Positions 7,416-14,740 of a stretch of DNA of 16,539 nt are shown here, piece after piece (position 1 is the stretch's first letter; every line of letters starts with the position of its first letter). Position numbers and translations under genes: made by a program. The notes below the pieces were generated by a model that worked only from the letters and a program-made list of their open reading frames with translations, made no database searches and was not told where the DNA came from. The DNA is taken from NCBI RefSeq assembly GCF_021107415.1, contig NZ_JAIOSW010000102.1:1-16539 (forward strand), read 5' to 3'. Source of the DNA: Desulfobacula sp. (GTDB lineage Bacteria > Desulfobacterota > Desulfobacteria > Desulfobacterales > Desulfobacteraceae).

Positions 7416-9089
7416 ATGAGTGGAATTAATACAAAAGAATTCATCAAAGAATTAATTTTTTGTCTAAAGGAAGAAGATGTTGTTAAGGCAAAAGCCTTGC
7501 TTCAATTTGTTTCCGACTCTGACGTGGATGCTGATGTCCAGCGGAAAGCCTTGATAGAGCTTGCCAAAGCTCCTGAAAATGTTGTTTTCCCTTTGCTTGA
7601 GTACCTGACCAAAATTGATATATCAAATCCAAAAATTCAGGAATCCTTATATGAACTTATTCTTGATAAAGCCTATGGGAATACTGATCTGGTCATAAAC
7701 TACATAACACAAAATGAGAAAAAAGCCCGGCTTCTTTTTTTAAAGGCTGCCGGTGAGCTGCTTTTAACCGATACGGCGCCTGTTTTGCAACAAATTATAG
7801 TCGAGGATAAAGATAAAGATATCCTTATTGCGGCTACCGCCTCTCTAGGAAATTTGAGACTCCCCGAATCATTGTCCATCTTTGCCAATATGACAAGCCA
7901 GCCGGACAATGAGGTAAAGCGTGCTGCCATATTTGCCATTTCGGAAACAGGCGGCAATGATGCGGTTGATCTATTGATGGGATTTATCGGGAAGGATGAA
8001 GAGGCCAATAAATTCGCAGTTGAGGCACTGGCAGACATCCAGGACCTGTATGCCCTTGATAAATTGACTTCGCTGCTAAGTTCCAATATTACCATTGTTC
8101 GGGATACAGCTATTGATCACTTAATGAAACTGGGGAATAAAGCCACACCGATTTTAACAAAAGCATCCCAGAATGCAGAGGCCGACTACCTGATACACCT
8201 TCTGACAACCTTAGGTTACATTGGCGATCCCGCTGCCATAGCCTCTATTATTGACATAGTCAATACCCAGCCCAAAGATGCAAATATCCGACAGGCGGCC
8301 TATGAAGCAATGGAACGTATTCCATCCCCAAAAACTGCCATCTGTCTTGTTCAGGGATTACAGGACCCGGTTGAAGCTGTTCGGATGAGTGCAGCCCGGG
8401 CCATAGATAAAAACCTTTCCAAGGCACTGGTTGCCGGACTTCGAAATGTTGTAAGAGAGGGGTCCTCGGAATCTCAAAATGCTGTTGCAGCCTTAATAGA
8501 TTCGGAAGTTAGTAATATTTTCAATTTTCTTGCCGAAGAAGAAACTTTTATGGAACTTGCAAAGACCCATATAACAACCAAAGCAGATTCTGCCACAAGA
8601 GCAACCTTTTTAAAACAGATGAAGAGTATTGGACAAAAAGAATTTATCGAAAATATTGCCCGAAAAGTGATTGAAAATGGGAAATCTTCAGATAAGGAAG
8701 CACAAATTTTTGTGGTAGACGACTCAAAAATGATGCTCAAACTCTACCAAAATAAATTGACGGCACTTGGCTATAAACCGCTAATCTTTAATCGCCCGGA
8801 AGATGCTATCCCCCAAATTATTCAAAGAAAACCGGACCTGGTGATTACTGATCTCAATATGCCGAATATCAGTGGACTTGAGCTCACCCGGGAAATAAGA
8901 AAAAAATATACGAGACAGGATATCCCCATCCTCATGATTACCACTCAAAGTGATTTTGTTGAAGAAAAAGATGGTGATATCAACATTAATGATTCTGTTT
9001 TAACAAAATCAGGCATTAATAAAATTCTTCACAAACCATTTACGGATGAAGACTTTAAAGCTGCCATTAGCAATTTTTTAAAACCCTGA
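7416..9089 (+). CDS. HEAT-repeat protein with C-terminal receiver domain
   Basis: The 557-aa protein joins a long alpha-helical repeat region (about 1-415) to a receiver (about 430-557). The repeats are HEAT/PBS-lyase-like. Units such as DVQRKALIELA, EVKRAAIFAISETGG, EEANKFAVEALADI, ANIRQAAYEAMERI and AVRMSAARAI recur about every 30-40 residues. HEAT arrays are protein-binding scaffolds. The receiver has D435/D436 (FVVDDS), phospho-acceptor D479 (LVITDLNMP), a Thr in MITTQSD and the Lys of HKPF, so phosphorylation is expected. No DNA-binding, cyclase or other enzymatic output is present, and no signal peptide or membrane segment. It sits directly after cheR and is the only non-CheB response regulator in the cluster. 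I infer that CheA phosphorylates it and that it acts by binding a partner, or serves as a phosphate sink. Its stop overlaps the next gene's ATG (TGATG). Confidence 0.85.
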   Translation: MSGINTKEFIKELIFCLKEEDVVKAKALLQFVSDSDVDADVQRKALIELAKAPENVVFPLLEYLTKIDISNPKIQESLYELILDKAYGNTDLVINYITQNEKKARLLFLKAAGELLLTDTAPVLQQIIVEDKDKDILIAATASLGNLRLPESLSIFANMTSQPDNEVKRAAIFAISETGGNDAVDLLMGFIGKDEEANKFAVEALADIQDLYALDKLTSLLSSNITIVRDTAIDHLMKLGNKATPILTKASQNAEADYLIHLLTTLGYIGDPAAIASIIDIVNTQPKDANIRQAAYEAMERIPSPKTAICLVQGLQDPVEAVRMSAARAIDKNLSKALVAGLRNVVREGSSESQNAVAALIDSEVSNIFNFLAEEETFMELAKTHITTKADSATRATFLKQMKSIGQKEFIENIARKVIENGKSSDKEAQIFVVDDSKMMLKLYQNKLTALGYKPLIFNRPEDAIPQIIQRKPDLVITDLNMPNISGLELTREIRKKYTRQDIPILMITTQSDFVEEKDGDININDSVLTKSGINKILHKPFTDEDFKAAISNFLKP

Positions 9090-11023
9090 TGCACAAACGA
9101 TATTCGGTTTTATTATCCATAACACTTGTTGGAATTTTTTTCGGGGTTCCGGCAGGAATTTTTTTCAGCATTATTCATGATTTACCGCAAATAAACAGCT
9201 TAAAGCAGTTTAAACCTTCGTCCGTCACAACGGTTTTTTCATCTGACAATCAAATTCTTACAAAATTTTATATTGAAAAAAGATTTCCAGTATCCATTGA
9301 AAAAATTCCAAAAAATCTTATCAATGCTTTGATAACAATAGAGGATAAAAAATTTTATACTCATTCCGGAATCAATTTAAAAGCAATCGTAAGAGCAATC
9401 ATTCATGATCTAAAGGCTCGAAAATTCAAACAAGGCGCGAGCACATTAACCCAGCAGTTAGCAAAGACATTGTTTCTTAGTTCTGAAAAATCGATTGTCA
9501 GAAAAATTAAAGAGGCCATTTTGGCGATTCAGATTGAAAGGCGGTATACAAAAAATGAAATCCTGGAATTATATTTCAACCAGATCTACCTGGGCTCCGG
9601 TGCCTATGGTGTTGAAGCGGCCTGCCAAACCTATTTTGAGAAATCCGTGGAAGATATCACCTTAGCCCAATCAGCTCTGATAGCAGGCCTGCCCAAAGCC
9701 CCTTCTGTGTACTCACCAATTAAGAATCCAAAATTGGCAAAAAAAAGGCGGCATATTGTTCTCCAACAAATGCTTGCCACAAAGATCATCACTCTTCAAG
9801 AATACAATTTAGCCAAAGCAGAAAGAATAGCTCAACCGCCTCAAAAAACAAACCAAAGCCAGGCTGGGCATTTTATCGAATATGTTAAGGCTGTTTTAAA
9901 AAAACAATTCAATTTAGAGGACGTCTATTCAAAAGGGCTGAACATTCATACAAGTCTTAATTTAGATCTTCAAATGGCTGCGAACACATCTGTTTTAAAA
10001 CACATGGAACAACTTGAGGATCGGATGAAAAAACAAGAACTTAGACCTGAAAAACTTGAATGTGCACTCATTGCGATTGATATTAAAACAGGCGGAATTT
10101 TAAGCATGGTGGGTGGAAAGGATTTTAATAAGAGTGTGTTTAACAGGGCAGTTCAGGCCCAGCGACAACCCGGCTCTGCATTTAAACCTTTTGTATATGC
10201 CACTGCAATCAATCAGGGCTTTTCACAGAATGACAAATTGTTTGATGCCCCTCTATCCTATCATATGGATAACAATCGAACCTGGGAGGTGAATAATTTT
10301 TCAAAAACCTATCTGGGAGAAATCACCTTTCGAAAAGCCCTTGCCTTGTCAAAAAACACACCAGTTGTCAGACTTATGGAGATGATCGGCATATCCAGAG
10401 TCATTGAGTTTACAAAAAATGCCGGGGTGTCATCCAAACTTCATTCCAATCTGTCTCTTGCCCTGGGAACATCGGAAGTCGCGCTGATTGAACTGACGGC
10501 ATCCTATATCCCATTTGCCAATATGGGAATTACTATTGAACCGTTTTCCATTGTTAAAATAACAGATTCCAACTCCCGGGTGATTTATCAAAATACGATG
10601 AAAAAAAAATCCATCATGTCCAGACAAAATGCTGCTATTGTGGCAGATATGTTAAAAGCCGTCATACTTGAAGGCACGGGGAAAAAAGCCAGGATCATAC
10701 AAAAGGATATTGCCGGGAAAACAGGAACAACAGATAATTATAAAGACGCTCTCTTTATTGGATTCAGCCCGGACATTGCTGTGGGTGTCTGGGTGGGGAA
10801 TGATGATTCAACAACACTGGGAAAATATGAGACCGGTGCAAGAGCAGCACTTCCCATATGGATTGACTATATGCAGTACTTTCTTTCAAATAAATCCTGT
10901 CAATATTTTGATATACCGGATGGGACAAAAATGGTATACATGAATCCCGATACAGGAAGAATAACAAAAACAAAAACTTCGCACTCCATCAAAGCTTTGA
11001 TTAAGATAAAGGATCTGCAATGA
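9089..11023 (+). CDS. Class A penicillin-binding protein (PBP1A family)
   Basis: This bifunctional peptidoglycan synthase would be anchored in the inner membrane. It has an N-terminal membrane anchor (about residues 7-29). The GT51 glycosyltransferase domain (about 50-230) has catalytic E85 in TIEDKKFYTHSG, QGASTLTQQLAKT, and ILELYFNQIYLGSGAYG. The transpeptidase domain (about 300-610) has nucleophile S363 and K366 (SAFK), S421/N423 (SKN) and K544 (KTGTTD). All catalytic motifs are intact. At 644 aa it is shorter than E. coli PBP1A (850 aa), so the accessory domain is reduced or absent. Its ATG overlaps the stop of the HEAT-receiver gene by one base with no ribosome site of its own, so its translation probably depends on the upstream gene. 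It overlaps the following gene by 4 nt (ATGA). Confidence 0.92.
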   Translation: MHKRYSVLLSITLVGIFFGVPAGIFFSIIHDLPQINSLKQFKPSSVTTVFSSDNQILTKFYIEKRFPVSIEKIPKNLINALITIEDKKFYTHSGINLKAIVRAIIHDLKARKFKQGASTLTQQLAKTLFLSSEKSIVRKIKEAILAIQIERRYTKNEILELYFNQIYLGSGAYGVEAACQTYFEKSVEDITLAQSALIAGLPKAPSVYSPIKNPKLAKKRRHIVLQQMLATKIITLQEYNLAKAERIAQPPQKTNQSQAGHFIEYVKAVLKKQFNLEDVYSKGLNIHTSLNLDLQMAANTSVLKHMEQLEDRMKKQELRPEKLECALIAIDIKTGGILSMVGGKDFNKSVFNRAVQAQRQPGSAFKPFVYATAINQGFSQNDKLFDAPLSYHMDNNRTWEVNNFSKTYLGEITFRKALALSKNTPVVRLMEMIGISRVIEFTKNAGVSSKLHSNLSLALGTSEVALIELTASYIPFANMGITIEPFSIVKITDSNSRVIYQNTMKKKSIMSRQNAAIVADMLKAVILEGTGKKARIIQKDIAGKTGTTDNYKDALFIGFSPDIAVGVWVGNDDSTTLGKYETGARAALPIWIDYMQYFLSNKSCQYFDIPDGTKMVYMNPDTGRITKTKTSHSIKALIKIKDLQ

Positions 11024-11475
11024 TAAGAAAAGCAATATTAGATGATGTAAATGCCATCCATGCCTTACTTGCCCTCTATGGTAAAAAAGGAGAGCTTTTA
11101 GCAAGGCCGCTCAGCAAACTATACGATCACTTAAGAGATTTCTGGGTGTATGAAGATCCCAAACAAAAAAAAGTGGTTGGATGCTGTGCTTTACAATTTT
11201 GCTGGGAAGATCTTGCAGAGATCCGATCCCTTGCCGTTGATCCTGATTTTACCGGCCGGGGAATCGGTACAATCCTTACCGAAAGAAGCATCCAGGAAGC
11301 GGTATATTTTAAAATAAAAGACCTTTTTACCCTCACTTATCGCCCGACTTTTTTTGAACAATTCGGATTTTCAACCATTGATAAGAATGTGCTTCCCATT
11401 AAGATCTGGGCAGATTGTATCACTTGTGTCAGTTTCCCCAATTGTGATGAAATTGCCTTGCTTAAAAAATTATAA
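11020..11475 (+). CDS. GNAT acetyltransferase, probable short N-acetylglutamate synthase (ArgA-like)
   Basis: This 151-aa single-domain GNAT protein resembles the stand-alone N-acetylglutamate synthases of deltaproteobacteria and actinobacteria, which acetylate glutamate with acetyl-CoA at the first step of arginine synthesis. The acetyl-CoA loop is TGRGIG (78-83), preceded by the strand AEIRSLAV. The later FTLTYRPTFFEQFGF and LPIKIWADC segments are characteristic of that subgroup. Cysteines C133, C136 and C142 near the end could bind metal. The amino acid kinase domain of classical ArgA is absent. The ribosome site AAAGGA lies 6 nt before the ATG, which overlaps the PBP stop. No other arginine genes are nearby, so substrate assignment rests on family likeness only. 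Confidence 0.75.
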   Translation: MIRKAILDDVNAIHALLALYGKKGELLARPLSKLYDHLRDFWVYEDPKQKKVVGCCALQFCWEDLAEIRSLAVDPDFTGRGIGTILTERSIQEAVYFKIKDLFTLTYRPTFFEQFGFSTIDKNVLPIKIWADCITCVSFPNCDEIALLKKL

Positions 11476-12525
11476 ATACACCATTTTATAGGGAATCGGC
11501 GGATGGATTAAAACAGATGGTTTTGGTAATATATGTTCTTCTGATACCGTAAGCCAGTTTGTATCAGGTTTCAGTTCTCGAAGCCTTCCTCCCTCTGAAG
11601 GCAGTGCATGACCGGTATAATCATATCGAACATTTAAAATGCAGACAAACTTTTTCCGCTGCCTTGCAATGACATAATTTTTAGTAAAACTATTTTGGGT
11701 AATACCTGCCGTGTCAGCCAGCTTTTTTATTTCATTGTCCGGCAGTTTAACCAACAGGGATTTTGATACCCCTCTTTCATCAATCCTTAAAAGATTTCTG
11801 GATTCACTGGAAGCAACATAAATGGTCGTAATTCCAGTAAGCTGCCTAAAGTATTGAGCAGCAACTATGGCTGCTGTCCGTCTCCCTCCGGACAAAACCG
11901 GCACGCCATAATATTCAAAAAATTTCTTTTGGAAATCCTCGGCATATTTATCCCCTTTTTCATAAAGATCCTTTGAAATATATCTTAAATTCCTGGCAAG
12001 ATCTTCAGACGCTTCAGCAATGGGCCAGTCTATTCTTACATGGAAATGGGTCAAGGCGTATCTTAACTTGGTTTGCTGGTTTCTTTGAATTAACAATGCA
12101 TAATCAATGGGAAGCAATGACCTCAACAATGAAAAAAATTCACTGGTTTCAAAAAATTTAAGATTCCGGTTAAAATTCTCCACATCTGGAAAATATTTAT
12201 GTTTTAATAAATTATCCTTTGTTGTCTTATTGACATCAAAGTACCGAATATATTTTTTATGTTTTTTGTGGATAAAATCTTCGGAAAAAATGATTAAAAA
12301 TGAATTTTGTGCATCAAACTCAACCGAAGGAATTCTTGCCCGTGGTTTGAGCTCTCTTAATTCCACAAACGGATAAGGTGCCCGCAATCGAAGAAAATTA
12401 TTATACGATCCCACAAGAGAATATCCCAGGACAAATTGATCCAGTTCATCGCGCAACACCTCATAATAGGACCTTCGAAGTCTTTCTTCCCGGCTTAAAC
12501 AATCTCTGTGCTTGCAGAACATCAC
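11470..12525 (-). CDS. Conserved-looking protein of unknown function
   Basis: I do not recognise this 351-aa protein. It is soluble (no signal peptide or membrane segment), rich in Lys/Arg/Tyr/Phe, and has two cysteines close to the N terminus (C4, C9, in FCKHRDC). Its middle (about 190-240) reads as an alpha/beta segment with GVPVLSGGRRTAAIVAAQYF followed by GITTIYVASSESRNLL. The C terminus is Pro/Tyr-rich. The start is GTG 12525, with AGGGG 8 nt upstream; ATG 12522 is an equally possible start one codon later. It is the last gene of the gyrA-radC-pgk operon, 30 nt after pgk. Its stop codon lies inside the last codons of the convergent acetyltransferase gene. Intact length and a good ribosome site support a real gene. 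Confidence 0.8.
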   Translation of the reverse strand: MMFCKHRDCLSREERLRRSYYEVLRDELDQFVLGYSLVGSYNNFLRLRAPYPFVELRELKPRARIPSVEFDAQNSFLIIFSEDFIHKKHKKYIRYFDVNKTTKDNLLKHKYFPDVENFNRNLKFFETSEFFSLLRSLLPIDYALLIQRNQQTKLRYALTHFHVRIDWPIAEASEDLARNLRYISKDLYEKGDKYAEDFQKKFFEYYGVPVLSGGRRTAAIVAAQYFRQLTGITTIYVASSESRNLLRIDERGVSKSLLVKLPDNEIKKLADTAGITQNSFTKNYVIARQRKKFVCILNVRYDYTGHALPSEGGRLRELKPDTNWLTVSEEHILPKPSVLIHPPIPYKMVYL

Positions 12526-12555
12526 ACTATTTTCCCCTATGGCCTATTCCCGATT

Positions 12556-13731
12556 TTATTTTAGGGCAACCACTCCCGGAAGTTTCTTACCCTCCATTAA
12601 ATGTAAAAAAGCACCACCACCTGTTGAAACATAGCTGACCTTATCTGCAACATTACATTTTTTTGCAGCAAGCCCTGTATCACCTCCGCCAACTACTGAA
12701 AATGCTGAAGAATTGGCAATGGCATCTGCTATTGTTTGAGTCCCTGATAAAAATTTTTCCATTTCAAAAACCCCCATGGGACCATTCCAGACAATGGTTT
12801 TTGCATCCTGGACCGCTTTGGCATATCTTAGCGCCGTCTTTGGACCAATATCCAAAGCCATCCATTGATCCGGAATCTGATCGACCAGGACTTCTTTTAT
12901 CCGGGCATCTTTGTCAAACTTATCCGCACAAATCAGATCCTGGGGAAGCAGGAAGTCGACCCCTATGTCTTTTGCCTTTTTAACGATACCTACTGCTGTC
13001 TGCAAAAGATCTTCCTCAATCATTGATCCCTTGGTATCAAATCCCTGACTTTTTAAAAACGTATTGGCCATTGCACCGCCAATAATCAGTTTGTCAACAA
13101 ATTTGAGCATATTCTCCAGTGCTGCAAGCTTGCCGGAAACTTTTGCACCACCAATTATTGCCACCAAAGGTCTTTGGGGGTTTTCAACAGAATCGTAATA
13201 TGATTGAACTTCTTTTTCAAGTAAAAAACCCGCTGCTGACTGCCGTGCAAATTTGGGGATACCTGTAACAGATGCCTGATCCCGGTGGGAAACAGCAAAA
13301 GCATTATTCACATACACATCACAAAGATTGGCAAGTTTTTTTGAAAACTCTTCATTATTCTCTTTTTCTTCATGATGGAATCTTAAATTCTCCAACATCA
13401 GAATCTGACCATTATCCAGTTGATTGACCATTTTTGAGACTTTTTCACCAATACAATCATCTGCAAATAAAACCGGTTTATCTAAAAGCTGAGACAATCT
13501 TTGGGCTACCTTCACCAGGCTGAATTTTGGGTCCTTCTTGCCATTGGGTCTGCCCATGTGAGAGGCCAGAATGATCCTTGCATTTTGTTCCAACAGGTAG
13601 GAGATGAGATCCAGGGTTGCCTTTATCCTGTTATCGTCTGTAATATTTAAATCTTTATCAACCGGCACATTATAATCCACCCTGACAAAAACTGTCTTTG
13701 ATGTTACATCAATATCTCTTACGGATTTCAT
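12556..13731 (-). CDS. pgk: Phosphoglycerate kinase
   Basis: Pgk interconverts 1,3-bisphosphoglycerate + ADP and 3-phosphoglycerate + ATP in glycolysis and gluconeogenesis, in the cytoplasm. The 391-aa protein (E. coli 387) has RVDYNVP (17-23), the substrate loop SHMGRPNG (57-64), LENLRFHHEE (113-122), IIGGAKVSGK (192-201), VWNGPMGVFE (314-323), GGGDTG (348-353) and STGGGAFLHLMEGKKLPG (369-386). The start is set at the ATG preceded by GGAGG, not at the ATG 12 nt further upstream. Small departures from the usual family sequence are VNNAFAVSHRDQAS (usually VNDAFGTAHRAHAS) and His in GAFLHLMEG where Glu is common. Both may be lineage-specific. It lies 24 nt after the small cysteine protein. Confidence 0.97.
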   Translation of the reverse strand: MKSVRDIDVTSKTVFVRVDYNVPVDKDLNITDDNRIKATLDLISYLLEQNARIILASHMGRPNGKKDPKFSLVKVAQRLSQLLDKPVLFADDCIGEKVSKMVNQLDNGQILMLENLRFHHEEKENNEEFSKKLANLCDVYVNNAFAVSHRDQASVTGIPKFARQSAAGFLLEKEVQSYYDSVENPQRPLVAIIGGAKVSGKLAALENMLKFVDKLIIGGAMANTFLKSQGFDTKGSMIEEDLLQTAVGIVKKAKDIGVDFLLPQDLICADKFDKDARIKEVLVDQIPDQWMALDIGPKTALRYAKAVQDAKTIVWNGPMGVFEMEKFLSGTQTIADAIANSSAFSVVGGGDTGLAAKKCNVADKVSYVSTGGGAFLHLMEGKKLPGVVALK

Positions 13732-13736
13732 CCTAT

Positions 13737-13741
13737 CCTCC
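13737..13741 (-). promoter_or_regulatory. Ribosome binding site that fixes the pgk start
   Basis: On the minus strand GGAGG is followed after 5 nt by ATG (13731-13729). The longer in-frame start at 13743 would place this GGAGG inside its own first three codons and has no site of its own. The shorter protein also matches the usual Pgk N terminus. Confidence 0.8.
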
Positions 13742-13755
13742 ATAACAATTAATAA

Positions 13756-14028
13756 TTATAAATTATTTTTGCGATGTGCCTGTTTTTTGCGGGACCAGCG
13801 CTCAAAAAAATTAATAGCCCCAGCTTTACTTCCCCTTTCAATAATCTCCTCTTCCACTTTAATACCATCTTTTGTGGCCATGGCCTGCTGAAGGCATTTT
13901 GTTTTAACAGGGCAATGGTAAAAACATTCATCCGGAGTCTGCCTTAACCCCTTATCCGTCATGGGAAAAACTTTTTCAAGGATGCCAAAACATGGTGGTA
14001 TTTCATTTTCTTTATTCATTGCATTCAT
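13756..14028 (-). CDS. Small four-cysteine protein, possible metal or Fe-S binder
   Basis: The 90-aa protein has no recognised family. Its core has four cysteines, C13, C35, C39 and C45 (C-x21-C-x3-C-x5-C), within PPCFGILEKVFP and the later CFYHCPVKTKC segment. This suggests a bound zinc or iron-sulfur cluster. The C-terminal third is highly basic (ERWSRKKQAHRKN), which could contact nucleic acid. The start is uncertain: ATG 14028 overlaps the end of radC, TTG 14031 lies one codon upstream and ATG 14019 three codons downstream, none with a strong ribosome site. Overlap with radC suggests coupled translation. It ends 24 nt before pgk. Confidence 0.7.
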   Translation of the reverse strand: MNAMNKENEIPPCFGILEKVFPMTDKGLRQTPDECFYHCPVKTKCLQQAMATKDGIKVEEEIIERGSKAGAINFFERWSRKKQAHRKNNL

Positions 14029-14740
14029 CAAATTCTTTATTAAGCTTTGATATCAAGCCATGGGCTGCAAAACTGTAAAAACCTTCATTTCCAATAATCA
14101 TATGCTCGTGCAATATAATTCCCACATATTTTAATGCAAAAAAGAGCTTTCTAGTAATCTCAATATCACTTCTGGAGGGATCTACATCGCCTGAAGGATG
14201 ATTGTGTGCAAAAATCATGGCGGCTGCATTATGTTGTAATGCACTGATGATGACTTCCCTTGGATAAACCGAACTTGTTGTTAATGTTCCGGTAAAAAGG
14301 ATTTTCGATGTCAGGACCCTGTTTTTGGCATCAAGGAAAATCCCGGCAAACACCTCTTTTGTTTTATGTCCAATGACCTGTTTCAAATACGCCATCAGAT
14401 CCCGGGGGTTTTGAACCACATCCTTTGATATGATCCTGGCTTCAAGGTATCTGTCGGACACTTCTTTAATCAATCGGATACCCAGACTGTTTGCCGGCCC
14501 TACTCCTTCAATCCCACAAAGGGCTTCATGGCTTGCCTCCAGAACCGCCTGAAAGGTCTTAAACTGTTTTAACAGCAGTTTTGCACTCTGTTTGCAGTCC
14601 TTTCTCGGTGTATTCAGGGAGAGTAGCAGCTCTATGACTTCATAATCATGAAATCCTTTAAGGCTGCTTTTTAAAAACCGTTCCCGCAGCCGCTTCCTAT
14701 GTCCTTGGCCCCTATTCGTCCCTGATGTCTCCTTTATCAT
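14012..14740 (-). CDS. radC: RadC family JAMM-domain protein
   Basis: RadC-family proteins carry a helix-hairpin-helix DNA-binding segment and a JAMM/MPN+ metalloprotease-like domain. Their biological role is unsettled and the old link to DNA repair is doubtful. Here the N-terminal HRKRLRERFL (14-23) is typical, the HhH is CGIEGVGPANSLGI (75-88), and the zinc site is HNHPSGDVDPSRSD with H179, H181 and D192, plus upstream E129. All metal ligands are present. Start ATG 14740 gives 242 aa, close to the family norm (about 225). The frame is open further upstream to 14833 but only inside gyrA. The chosen start overlaps the gyrA end by 29 nt, preceded by GAAGAAAG. Confidence 0.93.
   Translation of the reverse strand: MIKETSGTNRGQGHRKRLRERFLKSSLKGFHDYEVIELLLSLNTPRKDCKQSAKLLLKQFKTFQAVLEASHEALCGIEGVGPANSLGIRLIKEVSDRYLEARIISKDVVQNPRDLMAYLKQVIGHKTKEVFAGIFLDAKNRVLTSKILFTGTLTTSSVYPREVIISALQHNAAAMIFAHNHPSGDVDPSRSDIEITRKLFFALKYVGIILHEHMIIGNEGFYSFAAHGLISKLNKEFDECNE

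Noticed and set aside
7700..8095. 131-codon minus-strand frame inside the HEAT-receiver gene
   Set aside because: Ser/Ala-rich antisense reading of the helical repeats; no independent start signal.
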